A stretch of 64,000 bases of DNA from CAIWXH01 sp964555675 (GTDB taxonomy: Bacteria; Chloroflexota; Chloroflexia; Chloroflexales; Chloroflexaceae), in assembly GCA_964555675.1 (NCBI GenBank), contig CAZKTU010000004.1:8565-72564 (forward strand), in the 5' to 3' direction. A program made the position numbers and the translations under genes. Under the pieces are notes generated by a model, which saw only the letters and a program-made list of their open reading frames with translations, was not told where the DNA came from and made no database searches. Positions 1 to 8,620 of this stretch are shown in pieces. The stretch's first letter is position 1. Every line of letters starts with the position of its first letter.

Positions 1-1
1 C

Positions 2-259
2 TACGAGTCGCTGGCGATGTACGCCGGCGTGGCCCCCGCCATCCTCTACAGTGGCGGCTCGCAGGTCGCCTTCCAGGTCTTCGAACAGAAGATCGCGGCC
101 AGCTACGTCGACGACGGCAGGCGCGCCTACTGGGGCGACCCCGACAACTACTACGACCAGAACTGGGCCTGGTTCACCACCGCCCTGCTCGACGGGGCCA
201 TGGGCAACCTGTGGGCGGGCGACGAGCGCCTCGACTGGACCGGCCTGGTCATCAAGTGA
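2..259 (+). CDS. C-terminal fragment of a glycoside hydrolase, GH8-like
   Basis: The reading frame is open from the window edge (first full codon at 2) to TGA at 257-259, so only about the last 85 residues are visible and the start lies outside. The tail contains a YYDQNWAWF motif followed by a hydrophobic helix and NLW. This resembles the last helices of the (alpha/alpha)6 barrel of family 8 endoglucanases, which end in a similar YYDQN-x-x-x-F element. The catalytic residues are not in the window, so the substrate (cellulose, chitosan or xylo-oligosaccharide) cannot be told. It runs convergently into xylB, and a perfect hairpin lies just after its stop. The family call is by motif resemblance only. 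Confidence 0.5.
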   Translation, partial: YESLAMYAGVAPAILYSGGSQVAFQVFEQKIAASYVDDGRRAYWGDPDNYYDQNWAWFTTALLDGAMGNLWAGDERLDWTGLVIK

Positions 260-265
260 GGCTAA

Positions 266-298
266 GAGGGTCTCAGGGATGCCCTCCCTGAGACCCTC
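266..298. terminator. Perfect 14-bp hairpin between convergent genes
   Basis: GAGGGTCTCAGGGA at 266-279 pairs perfectly with 285-298 around a 5-nt loop. It sits between the stop of the glycosidase fragment and the stop of xylB (convergent), so it can act for either strand. There is no U-tract on either side, which weakens a classical intrinsic-terminator reading. Confidence 0.65.
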
Positions 299-325
299 GC
301 TCGTCCTGTCGCGTCAAGCGAGCAG

Positions 326-1828
326 CTACTCGCTCGCGAGGGCGTGCATCGTCTGGCGCAGGGCCGGGTAGAGCGTGGTGTACGCGGTGTAGAGCTCGTC
401 GTAGCGGGCCACATTGGCGGCGACGGGCTCGGTCGCGCCGGTGACCCTGACGCCCTGGGCGACGGCCTGGCCCACATCGGCGAAGACCCCCGCGCCCACC
501 CCGGCCAGGAGCGCGGCGCCGTAGGCCGGGCCCTCCTCGGCGGCGAGGGTCTGCACCGGCGCGCCGTAGATGTCGGCCTGCAACTGCAGCCACAGGGGGC
601 TCTTGCCGCCGCCGCCGGTAGCCCGGATCTGCTCGACCGGGACGCCGAGCCCGCGCATAATCTCCAGCCCGTCGCGCAGGGCGAAGACCACCCCCTCCAT
701 CACGGCGCGGGCCATGTGGCCGAGGCCGTGGCGGCTGGTCAGGCCCACCCAGGCCCCGCGGGCCAAGGGGTCGAGGTGGGGCGTGCGCTCGCCGGTCAGA
801 TACGGCGCGAAGAGCAGCCCCTCGGCCCCTGGCGGGGCCGCGGCGGCGAGGCCGGCCAGGGTCTCGAAGCTCAGCTCGGGGGCCACGGCGCGCAGGGTGT
901 CGCGCAGCCAGGCCAGGGCGCCGCCCGCGCTGAGGGTGACGGCCATGAGGTGGTACGCCCCCGGCACGGCATGGCAGAAGCCGTGGAGCCGCCCGCCCGG
1001 GTCGAGGGCGGGCCCGTCGCTATGGGCGAAGAGCACCCCCGAGGTGCCGATCGAGCTGCTGACCACCCCCGCGCGCACCACGCCGGTGCCCACGGCCGCC
1101 GCCGCGTTGTCGCCGCCGCCGGCGATCACCGGCAGCCCGGCGGGCAGGCCCAGCTCGGCGGCCACGGCGTCGCGCAGGCGGCCCGTCACCTCGGGCCCCT
1201 CATAGACGCGGGGCAGCCAGGCCCGCGGGATCTCCAGGGCCGCCAGCACCTCGGGGCTGTAGTCGCGGGCGCGCAGGTCGAGCAGCAGGGTGCCCGCGGC
1301 GTCCGAGGCGTCGGTGGCATACTCGCCGGTCAGCAGCAGGCGGATGTAGTCTTTGGGCAGCAGCACGCGGGCCAGGCGGGCATAGTGCTCGGGCTCCGCG
1401 TGGCGCAGCCAGACGATCTTGGGCGCCTGGAAGCCGGTGAGGGCCGGGTTGCCGGTGAGCGAGATCAGCTGCATCTCGCCCACCAGTCGGGTGATCTCCT
1501 CGCAGGCGGCCGCAGTACGCTGGTCGTTCCAGAGCATGGCCGGGCGGATCACCTGGTCGGCGGCGTCGAGAAAGGTGGCGCCGTGCATCTGGCCGGTGAG
1601 CCCCAGGCCGGCGATCTGCGCCCGGTCGACCCCGCTTTTCGCCAGGGCCGCCCCCAGAGCCTCGCGGGCGCCGCGCCACCAGTCGGCCGGGTCCTGCTCG
1701 CTCCAGAGCGGCCGCGGCTGGCTCAGGGGGTACTCGCCGGTGGCTGTGGCGAGCACCGCCCCCGTCTCGTCGCAGACCAGGGCCTTCGCCCCCGAGGTGC
1801 CGATATCCAAGCCGATCAGGGCAGTCAT
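326..1828 (-). CDS. xylB: Xylulokinase
   Basis: A 500-residue FGGY-family sugar kinase that phosphorylates D-xylulose with ATP to xylulose 5-phosphate, feeding the pentose phosphate pathway. The N-terminus has the phosphate-binding GLDIGTSGAK motif. LTGQMHG and MLWNDQR are typical of xylulokinases. GGGDN at about residue 240 carries the expected catalytic Asp, and GGGGKSPLW is the second FGGY signature. Length matches the family (about 490-510). The ATG at 1828 is preceded by GGGAGAGG. It lies 30 bp downstream of xylA on the same strand, so the two form a xylose-catabolic operon with isomerase first. No xylose regulator is adjacent. Confidence 0.96.
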   Translation of the reverse strand: MTALIGLDIGTSGAKALVCDETGAVLATATGEYPLSQPRPLWSEQDPADWWRGAREALGAALAKSGVDRAQIAGLGLTGQMHGATFLDAADQVIRPAMLWNDQRTAAACEEITRLVGEMQLISLTGNPALTGFQAPKIVWLRHAEPEHYARLARVLLPKDYIRLLLTGEYATDASDAAGTLLLDLRARDYSPEVLAALEIPRAWLPRVYEGPEVTGRLRDAVAAELGLPAGLPVIAGGGDNAAAAVGTGVVRAGVVSSSIGTSGVLFAHSDGPALDPGGRLHGFCHAVPGAYHLMAVTLSAGGALAWLRDTLRAVAPELSFETLAGLAAAAPPGAEGLLFAPYLTGERTPHLDPLARGAWVGLTSRHGLGHMARAVMEGVVFALRDGLEIMRGLGVPVEQIRATGGGGKSPLWLQLQADIYGAPVQTLAAEEGPAYGAALLAGVGAGVFADVGQAVAQGVRVTGATEPVAANVARYDELYTAYTTLYPALRQTMHALASE

Positions 1829-1858
1829 AGGGCCTCTCCCTTGTCTATCCTGCTCGGA

Positions 1859-3010
<1,152 letters not shown>

Positions 3011-3072
3011 CAGGGAGCTCCTTCTGGGCAGTGGCGGCATGCCGCGCCGCCGGATATGGGGGTACGCGCCTT

Positions 3073-3101
3073 ATGATACCGCCGTTAGCAGGCCGCAGCA
3101 A
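3073..3101 (-). promoter_or_regulatory. Promoter of xylAB
   Basis: On the minus strand TTGCTG (3101-3096) and TATCAT (3078-3073) are separated by 17 bp, a sigma70-type arrangement. The predicted transcript start is near 3066, leaving a leader of about 55 nt before the xylA ATG. No clear operator palindrome was seen around it. Confidence 0.5.
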
Positions 3102-3156
3102 CCAGGCGATTCCCCCCTCGCCGCATAAGGGGAAACCCGCGCAGGTCGCCACAGCC

Positions 3157-3419
3157 CACGGCCACCCCATCTCCGCGGGGAGGTGTGGAGGGCTCGGCCC
3201 TCCACGGCCACCCCATTTCCGCGGGGAGGTGTGGAGGGCTCGGCCCTCCACGGCCACCCTTCCGGTTCANNNNNNNNNNNNNNNNNNNNNNNNNNNNNNN
3301 NNNNNNNNNNNNNNNNNNNNNNNNNNNNNNNNNNNNNNNNNNNNNNNNNNNNNNNNNNNNNNNNNNNNNATTTCCGCGGGGAGGTGTGGAGGGCTCGGCC
3401 CTCCACGGCCACCCTTCCG
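3157..3419. repeat. Tandem 46-bp GC-rich repeat with internal palindrome, interrupted by a gap
   Basis: Copies begin at 3157, 3203 and 3249, exactly 46 bp apart, and the same unit continues on the far side of the N-run (3370-3419). Each unit carries GTGGAGGGC-TCG-GCCCTCCAC, a near-perfect hairpin, plus a GCGGGGAGG stretch. The array almost certainly caused the assembly break. Hairpins with the same core occur at 8584 and 15984, so this is a dispersed palindromic repeat that has expanded here. There are no variable spacers, so it is not CRISPR. Confidence 0.85.
3270..3369. other. Scaffold gap (100 N)
   Basis: Exactly 100 N, the conventional placeholder for a gap of unknown size. Both flanks are copies of the same 46-bp repeat and end in or restart from the same repeat text, so the true number of repeat units is unknown. 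Confidence 0.99.
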
Positions 3420-3430
3420 GTTCAATCTCC

Positions 3431-3452
3431 AGGTGAACTTTCTAGTTCACCT
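3431..3452. terminator. Hairpin downstream of the response regulator
   Basis: AGGTGAACT (3431-3439) pairs with AGTTCACCT (3444-3452) around a TTCT tetraloop, a 9-bp perfect stem. It lies just after the stop of the minus-strand regulator at 3463, in an AT-richer patch. Confidence 0.5.
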
Positions 3453-3462
3453 AAAACACACC

Positions 3463-4416
3463 CTAACCGCGGAGGATGGCGCGCAGGGCGGGGAGGCCGA
3501 GCTCGCGGCCGGCCGAGTCGTCGGCGCGGCGCACGAGCAGGCGTGGGGGCGTCGCATTGGGGGCGAAGAGCTCGGCGTGGAGGCGGAGCGAGGTGAAGCC
3601 CGCGGCGATCGCCGCGCCCGCGGCGGCCACCAGCGGGGCGGGGCCGACGATGACGATCTGCTGATCGAAGCCCGTGTGGGCGACCAGGAGCTCGGGGCCG
3701 ACAGAGCGGGCGACGATCCCACCCAGGCGCGCGAGCAGCGCCTCGGCCTGGGCCCGGCCGACCTCGCGCACCAGCCCGGCGAAACGCGCCAGCCCGACGC
3801 CGAGGGCCGCCCAGCCGGGCGCCGCCGTGGCCGCGGGCAGCCCGCGCTCGAGGGCGTGGAGGCAGGCCAGGCCCGTGACCGGGTGGTGCTGCTCGTAGCA
3901 GGGCAGCCGCCTGGCCCGCTCGACCAGCCGGTCGTGGGCCGCGGCATCGAGGGCCATCAGGGCGGCGAGCCGGTAGATCAGGGCTTCGGCGAGGAAGGGC
4001 TTGACCAGGTAGTCGTCAAGGGGGCCGGCCGGCGGGCGCCGCGTATCGCCCCAAGGGTCCAGGGCCGAGACCATCAGGATGGGCAGCTGCGAGGTCGCCG
4101 CCTCGGCGCGCAGGGCGCGGCGCAGGGCGAAGCCGTCGAGGCCGGGCTTATTCACGTCGGTCAGCAGCAGCTGGGGGCGCGCCCGGCGCGCCAGCTCGAG
4201 GGTAGCCCGCCCGTCGCCCGTGGGCGCGCCGATATACTCAAAGCCGTAGTCGCCGAGTAGGGCCCCGTAGATCGAGCGGATCGCGGGGTCGTCGTCGCTG
4301 ACCAGGACGCGGGCCAGGGGCCGAAAGGGCGCAGCCGGGATGTCCGCGTGGCGCACGTTCTGGAAGAACGGGCGCCGCTGGTGCGGGCCATGGCGCTGCG
4401 AGGCGACATAGGTCAC
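3463..4416 (-). CDS. Orphan response regulator with unknown C-terminal domain
   Basis: A receiver domain starts at PLARVLVSDDDP (acidic pocket). It continues through LLLTDVNKPGLDG (phosphoacceptor Asp), MVSALD and LVKPF (switch Lys), about 120 residues in all. The remaining 190 residues are Ala/Leu-rich and helical, with no helix-turn-helix, GGDEF or kinase motif that I recognise, so the output is unknown. Start choice: the ATG at 4485 lacks a ribosome site and overlaps a TATACT -10 at 4474-4469, so the GTG at 4416 (317 residues) is preferred; the longer form (340 residues) remains possible. No histidine kinase is adjacent. It is divergent from the biotin carboxylase gene. Confidence 0.72.
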   Translation of the reverse strand: MTYVASQRHGPHQRRPFFQNVRHADIPAAPFRPLARVLVSDDDPAIRSIYGALLGDYGFEYIGAPTGDGRATLELARRARPQLLLTDVNKPGLDGFALRRALRAEAATSQLPILMVSALDPWGDTRRPPAGPLDDYLVKPFLAEALIYRLAALMALDAAAHDRLVERARRLPCYEQHHPVTGLACLHALERGLPAATAAPGWAALGVGLARFAGLVREVGRAQAEALLARLGGIVARSVGPELLVAHTGFDQQIVIVGPAPLVAAAGAAIAAGFTSLRLHAELFAPNATPPRLLVRRADDSAGRELGLPALRAILRG

Positions 4417-4515
4417 GTAATTGGCCTTTGTAGGGCGGGGAAGCCGTGCGCCAGTGGGGCGCTCTGTCAGTATAAACGCGGCCATTCGCGGGAAGGTTAC
4501 GGGTCGGCCATAGCT

Positions 4516-4542
4516 TTGTAACGGGCGGCGGTATGCTACAAT
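4516..4542 (+). promoter_or_regulatory. Extended -10 promoter of the biotin carboxylase gene
   Basis: TGC-TACAAT with the hexamer at 4537-4542 is an extended -10. TTGTAA at 4516-4521 is a possible -35 with a short 15-bp spacer. The start codon at 4603 leaves a leader of about 55 nt. Confidence 0.5.
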
Positions 4543-4602
4543 TGGCCTGGCGACGTAGCCGAGCTGCGCGCCGGGGAAGCCGCACATATCCCGACAAGGC
4601 CT

Positions 4603-6378
4603 ATGTTTGACACTGTGCTGATCGCGAACCGCGGCGAGATCGCCTTGCGCGTGATGCGCGCCTGTCGCGAACTCGGCCTGCGCTGCGTCGCAGTCTACTC
4701 CGAGGCCGATCGCGACGCACCCCATGTGAGCTATGCCGACGCCGCCTATCTGCTCGGCCCTGCCCAATCTTCCGAGAGCTATCTGAACATCCCGCGCATC
4801 GTCGAGGTGGCCCAGCAGGCCGGCGCCGGCGCCGTTCACCCCGGCTATGGCTTCCTCGCCGAGAACCCCGACTTCGCCCGCGCCGTGGCCGCGGCCGGCA
4901 TGGTCTTCGTCGGCCCGCCCCCCGAGGCCATGGAGCGCATGGGCGGCAAGACCGCCGCCCGCCGCGAGGCCAGCGCCGCCGGCGTCCCCGTCGTCCCGGG
5001 CACCCTCGAGCCCCTCGAGGACCTGGCCGAGATCGCCCGCCTGGCCGATGGCTTCGGCTACCCGATCGCGATCAAGGCCGTGGGCGGCGGCGGCGGCCGC
5101 GGCCTGCGCGTGGTGCGCTCGCCCGACGAGATCGGCGAGGCCTTCGCCAGCGCCCGCCGCGAGGCCGAGGTCGCCTTCAAGAACGGCGCGCTCTATGTCG
5201 AGAAGTACCTGGCCACGCCCCGCCATATCGAGATCCAGATCCTCGCCGACGCCCACGGCAATGTGGTCCACCTCGGCGAGCGCGACTGCTCGGTGCAGCG
5301 CCGCCACCAGAAGCTGATCGAAGAGGCCCCCTCGCCCGCCATCACGCCCGCCCTGCGGGCCGAGATGGGCGCCGCGGCCGTGCGCCTGGCCCAGTCGGTC
5401 GGCTATGTCGGCGCCGGCACCCTCGAGTTCCTCTTCCAGGATGGCCAGTACTTCTTCCTCGAGATGAATACGCGCATCCAGGTCGAACACACTGTCACCG
5501 AGGCGGTCTACGGGGTCGACCTGGTCAGGGCCCAGCTGCGCGTCGCCCAGGGCGAGCCGCTCTGGCTGCGCCAGGAGGAGCTGACCCCGCGCGGCCACGC
5601 GATCGAGTGCCGCATCAACGCCGAAGACCCGCTCCATGGCTTCCGCCCCGCCCTCGGCACGGTGACCACCTATAGCGAGCCCGCCGGCCTCGGCGTGCGC
5701 GTCGACAGCGGCGTGCGCCCCGACTATGCCATCCCCCAGTTCTACGACTCGCTGCTCGCCAAGCTGGTGGTCTGGGCCGAGAGCCGCCCCGAGGCGATCG
5801 CTCGCGCCCAGCGGGCCCTGGCCGACTATACGATCGGCGGCGTGATTACGACCATCCCCTTCCATCGGGCCGCCCTCGCCCACCCGATTTTCGCCGCCGG
5901 CGAGGTGAGCGTCAACTTCATCGCCCAGCACCCCGAGCTGGTCGAGCAGACCCGCGCTTTCGCGCCCGCCCCCGCCGAGCCGCTCGAGCCCGCCGCCGCC
6001 GAGGAGGCCGCCGAGCCCCGCAGCTTCACGATCGAGGTCAACAGCCGCCGCTTCGGGGTCAAGGTCTTCGGCGCCGGGCCCGCCCTCGCCGTCGCCCCCC
6101 AGAAGGCCGCCGGCAACGGCAAACGACCCGCCGCCAGGAAGGCGAGCATGGCCCTGAAGGTCGACGGCGTGATCAGCCCCATTCAGGGTCGCATCGCCGC
6201 CGTGCGCGCCGAGCCCGGCCAGCAGGTCGAGGCCGGTCAGGTGCTCTTCATCGTCGAGGCGATGAAGATGGAGAATGAGATCACCGCGCCCCATGCCGGC
6301 ACACTCGCCGAAGTCCGCGCCCAGGCGGGCGGCACCGTCGAGGCCGGCGGCATCCTGGCGACCTACGCCAGCCACTAG
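4603..6378 (+). CDS. Acyl-CoA (acetyl/propionyl) carboxylase, biotin carboxylase plus biotin carrier domain
   Basis: 591 residues. Residues 1-110 form the biotin carboxylase N-domain (IANRGEIALRVMRACRELG, HPGYGFLAEN). An ATP-grasp domain follows with the glycine-rich KAVGGGGGRGLRV loop and EMNTRIQVEHTVTE catalytic element, then the C-domain (GHAIECRINAEDP). The C-terminal 70 residues are a biotinyl carrier domain with EAMKMEN, whose Lys (about residue 555) would carry biotin. Such two-domain alpha subunits serve acetyl-, propionyl- or methylcrotonyl-CoA carboxylases. No carboxyltransferase beta subunit is in the window, so the acyl substrate is open. The Ala/Pro/Glu-rich linker at about 450-500 is typical. 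Confidence 0.93.
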   Translation: MFDTVLIANRGEIALRVMRACRELGLRCVAVYSEADRDAPHVSYADAAYLLGPAQSSESYLNIPRIVEVAQQAGAGAVHPGYGFLAENPDFARAVAAAGMVFVGPPPEAMERMGGKTAARREASAAGVPVVPGTLEPLEDLAEIARLADGFGYPIAIKAVGGGGGRGLRVVRSPDEIGEAFASARREAEVAFKNGALYVEKYLATPRHIEIQILADAHGNVVHLGERDCSVQRRHQKLIEEAPSPAITPALRAEMGAAAVRLAQSVGYVGAGTLEFLFQDGQYFFLEMNTRIQVEHTVTEAVYGVDLVRAQLRVAQGEPLWLRQEELTPRGHAIECRINAEDPLHGFRPALGTVTTYSEPAGLGVRVDSGVRPDYAIPQFYDSLLAKLVVWAESRPEAIARAQRALADYTIGGVITTIPFHRAALAHPIFAAGEVSVNFIAQHPELVEQTRAFAPAPAEPLEPAAAEEAAEPRSFTIEVNSRRFGVKVFGAGPALAVAPQKAAGNGKRPAARKASMALKVDGVISPIQGRIAAVRAEPGQQVEAGQVLFIVEAMKMENEITAPHAGTLAEVRAQAGGTVEAGGILATYASH

Positions 6379-6386
6379 CCAGGTTC

Positions 6387-6423
6387 CAGGGGGCTGGCGA
6401 CTGCCGGCCGGCCCAGCCCCCTG
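6387..6423 (+). terminator. Hairpin after the carboxylase gene
   Basis: CAGGGGGCTGG (6387-6397) pairs perfectly with CCAGCCCCCTG (6413-6423), an 11-bp GC stem with a 15-nt loop that is itself partly self-complementary. There is no U-run, so it may be a weak terminator or a transcript-stabilising structure before the acetyltransferase gene. Confidence 0.45.
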
Positions 6424-6441
6424 CCCCTGCCTCTCGAAGCT

Positions 6442-7071
6442 ATGGCGACCGAGACGGTCACCCTCAGGCCGGCGACGGCCGCCGACGCCGAGACCCTCGC
6501 CGACCTTGTGGTGCAGCTGTACCACACCGAGGTGCCCGGCGGCCTGCGCAGCCCCCGCGCCGGCCAGTTGCGCCTCTTCCGCTACCTGATCGAGCACGAG
6601 CTGGCCGGCGGGGTGCGCGGCCGCTTCCTCGCCGTCGACGAGGGCGGCGCCCCCGTCGGCAGCGCCAGTGTGCGCCTCTACGGCGACCCCACCCTCGCCA
6701 CCCTCCCCCCCGGCCTCGCCTCGGTCGCCGTGCGCTCGGTCGGCCTCGGCGATACCCTGCGCATCGCCGGGGCCATGCTGCGCGGCTCGCTCGTGGGCGA
6801 GACCACCCTGCGCCGCGGCGAGTGCTTCATCTATAGCGTCGTGGTCGCCGAGACCCAGCGCGGCCGCGGCCTCGGCCAGTCGATGATGGGCCAGCTCGAG
6901 GCCCACGCCCGCCGCGCCGGCGCCCGCACCGCTCTGCTGCGCGTCATCGTCGGCAACGAGCGCGCCCGCAGCCTCTACCGCAAGCTCGGCTACGAGGTCG
7001 TTAGCCGCACGCCACCCTGGATCGATCGGGTCGCCCTGCCCTCAGAGTTGATGCGCAAAGAATTGAGTTAA
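6442..7071 (+). CDS. GNAT-family N-acetyltransferase
   Basis: 209 residues with a GNAT fold. Motif A is IYSVVVAETQRGRGLGQSMM, where RGRGLG is the acetyl-CoA pyrophosphate loop. It is followed by ARTALLRVIVGNERARSLYRKLGYE, the usual motif B with the N-x-x-x-R-x-L-Y-x-K-L-G-F/Y pattern. The acceptor substrate cannot be read from sequence. The gene lies 63 bp after the carboxylase gene and 56 bp before proS on the same strand. No clear Shine-Dalgarno precedes the ATG. Confidence 0.85.
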   Translation: MATETVTLRPATAADAETLADLVVQLYHTEVPGGLRSPRAGQLRLFRYLIEHELAGGVRGRFLAVDEGGAPVGSASVRLYGDPTLATLPPGLASVAVRSVGLGDTLRIAGAMLRGSLVGETTLRRGECFIYSVVVAETQRGRGLGQSMMGQLEAHARRAGARTALLRVIVGNERARSLYRKLGYEVVSRTPPWIDRVALPSELMRKELS

Positions 7072-7074
7072 AAT
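7048..7074 (+). promoter_or_regulatory. Possible proS promoter
   Basis: TTGATG (7048-7053) and TAAAAT (7069-7074) with a 15-bp spacer lie at the 3' end of the acetyltransferase gene in a locally AT-rich patch. The transcript would start near 7081, about 47 nt before the proS ATG. Confidence 0.4.
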
Positions 7075-7127
7075 GCAGGCGTGCGCAGGTATGCCCTGCG
7101 GGCCCCTATTAGCGTCGAGGAGCGACC

Positions 7128-8570
7128 ATGCCGAAGGATGTTATTACAACGCGGGCGAAGGACTATAACCAGTGGTACCTCGACATTGTCCGCGAGGCCG
7201 ATATGGCCGAGGTGGCCGAGGTGGTGCGCGGTTGTATCGTCTTCAAACCCACGGGCTGGGCAATCTGGGAGATGATGCAGCGCGAGCTCGACGACCGCAT
7301 CAAAGAGACCGGCCATAGCAATGTGCAGTTCCCGCTCTTGATCCCCAAGAGCTTCATCATGCGCGAGGCCGAGCACGTCGAGGGCTTCGCCCCCGAGGTC
7401 GCCGAGGTGACCCGCGCCGGCGGCGAGGAGCTCACCGAGCCCTATGTCATCCGCCCCACCAGCGAGACGATTATCGGCCACTTCTACTCCAAGTGGATCC
7501 GCTCCTACCGCGACCTGCCCCTGCTCTATAACCAGTGGTGCAATGTGATGCGCTGGGAGCTGCGTACGCGCCCCTTCCTGCGTACCGCCGAGTTCATCTG
7601 GCAGGAGGGCCATACAGCCCACGCGACGGAGGCCGATGCTGAAGCGGAAACCCTGAAAATTCTGTATGACGTTTACGCCGACTTCGCCGAGCAGGTGATG
7701 GCCGTCCCCGTCATTCGCGGCCTCAAGACCGAGAAGGAGAAGTTCCCCGGGGCCCTGCGTTCGTACTGCATCGAGGCCATGATGCAGGATGGGCGGGCCC
7801 TGCAGGCCGGCACCTCGCACAACCTCGGCCAGAACTTCGCCCACGCCTTCGATATCACTTTCACCGACCAGAACAATACCGTCCAGCACTGCTGGACGAC
7901 CAGCTGGGGCGTCTCGACCCGCCTGATCGGCGCCCTGATCATGACCCACTCCGACGACGAGGGCCTGGTGCTGCCCCCGCGCCTCGCCCCCACTCAGGTG
8001 GTCGTCGTGCCGATCTACAAGAACGACGAGGAGCGCGCGAAGGTGATGGAGGCCGTCGCCAGGATCACCGGCGCCTGGAAGGGCCGCCTGCGCTTCAAGG
8101 TCGACGACCGCACCAACCTCACCCCCGGCTTCAAGTACAACGAGTGGGAGATCAAGGGCGTCCCCGTGCGCATCGAGGTCGGCCCCAAGGATGTCGAGAA
8201 GGGCAGCGTCGCCATCGCCCGCCGCGATGTCCCCGGCCGCGAGGGCAAGAGCTTCGTGCCCCAGGATGGTCTCACCGAGCGCATCCTCACCCTGCTCGAC
8301 GAGATCCAGGCCGGCCTCTTCCAGCGGGCCCTCAAGTTCCGCGAGGAGCGCAGCGCCTTCGTCGCCAGCTACGATGAGCTGAAGCAGCAGATCGAGCGGG
8401 GCTTCGCCTGGGCCTACTGGGACGGTAGCGACGAGGACGAGAAGCGCATCCAGGAAGAGACCCGCGCGACGATCCGCTGCATCCCCCTCGAGCAGCCCGA
8501 CGCCCCCGGCGTCTGTGTCTACACGGGCCGCCCGACCCAGCGCCAGGTGGTCTTCTCGCGCGCCTACTAA
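7128..8570 (+). CDS. proS: Prolyl-tRNA synthetase, short archaeal/eukaryal-type (ProS type 3)
   Basis: 480 residues. A class II aminoacyl-tRNA synthetase charging tRNA-Pro with proline. It shows VFKPTGWAIWEMMQ near the N-terminus, TEPYVIRPTSETIIG (motif region with the TSE proline-binding element) and MRWELRTRPFLRTAEFIWQEGHTAHAT (motif 2). The anticodon-binding domain then begins near VVVPIYKN. It lacks the roughly 180-residue editing insertion of the E. coli-type enzyme, and its length matches the archaeal/eukaryal class found in Chloroflexota, Deinococcus-Thermus and others. GGAG stands 6-9 nt before the ATG. Confidence 0.95.
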   Translation: MPKDVITTRAKDYNQWYLDIVREADMAEVAEVVRGCIVFKPTGWAIWEMMQRELDDRIKETGHSNVQFPLLIPKSFIMREAEHVEGFAPEVAEVTRAGGEELTEPYVIRPTSETIIGHFYSKWIRSYRDLPLLYNQWCNVMRWELRTRPFLRTAEFIWQEGHTAHATEADAEAETLKILYDVYADFAEQVMAVPVIRGLKTEKEKFPGALRSYCIEAMMQDGRALQAGTSHNLGQNFAHAFDITFTDQNNTVQHCWTTSWGVSTRLIGALIMTHSDDEGLVLPPRLAPTQVVVVPIYKNDEERAKVMEAVARITGAWKGRLRFKVDDRTNLTPGFKYNEWEIKGVPVRIEVGPKDVEKGSVAIARRDVPGREGKSFVPQDGLTERILTLLDEIQAGLFQRALKFREERSAFVASYDELKQQIERGFAWAYWDGSDEDEKRIQEETRATIRCIPLEQPDAPGVCVYTGRPTQRQVVFSRAY

Positions 8571-8583
8571 CGGCACCATGAGC

Positions 8584-8620
8584 GAGGCGTGGAGGGCCAG
8601 GCTCTCCACGCCTCTTTTTT
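8584..8620 (+). terminator. Intrinsic terminator of proS
   Basis: GAGGCGTGGAG (8584-8594) pairs with CTCCACGCCTC (8604-8614), extended by three inner pairs, followed by TTTTTT at 8615-8620. This is the best classical terminator in the window. Its GTGGAG/CTCCAC core is the same palindrome found in the 46-bp repeats at 3157 and in the hairpin at 15984. Confidence 0.9.

Noticed and set aside
3157..3419. CRISPR array
   Set aside because: The 46-bp units are contiguous with no variable spacers, and no cas gene is in the window.
3415..3426. tRNA T-arm-like GGTTCAATCTCC
   Set aside because: It belongs to the repeat flank; no acceptor, D or anticodon stems can be folded around it.
3463..6906. A 1147-residue minus-strand frame over the carboxylase and acetyltransferase genes
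   Set aside because: Only its C-terminal part (3463 to about 4416) is real, encoding the response regulator; the rest is an antisense shadow of recognised genes.
4603..7071. A 3-hydroxypropionate-cycle carbon-fixation cluster
   Set aside because: A biotin carboxylase subunit alone is not diagnostic; no carboxyltransferase, malonyl-CoA reductase or propionyl-CoA synthase is present.
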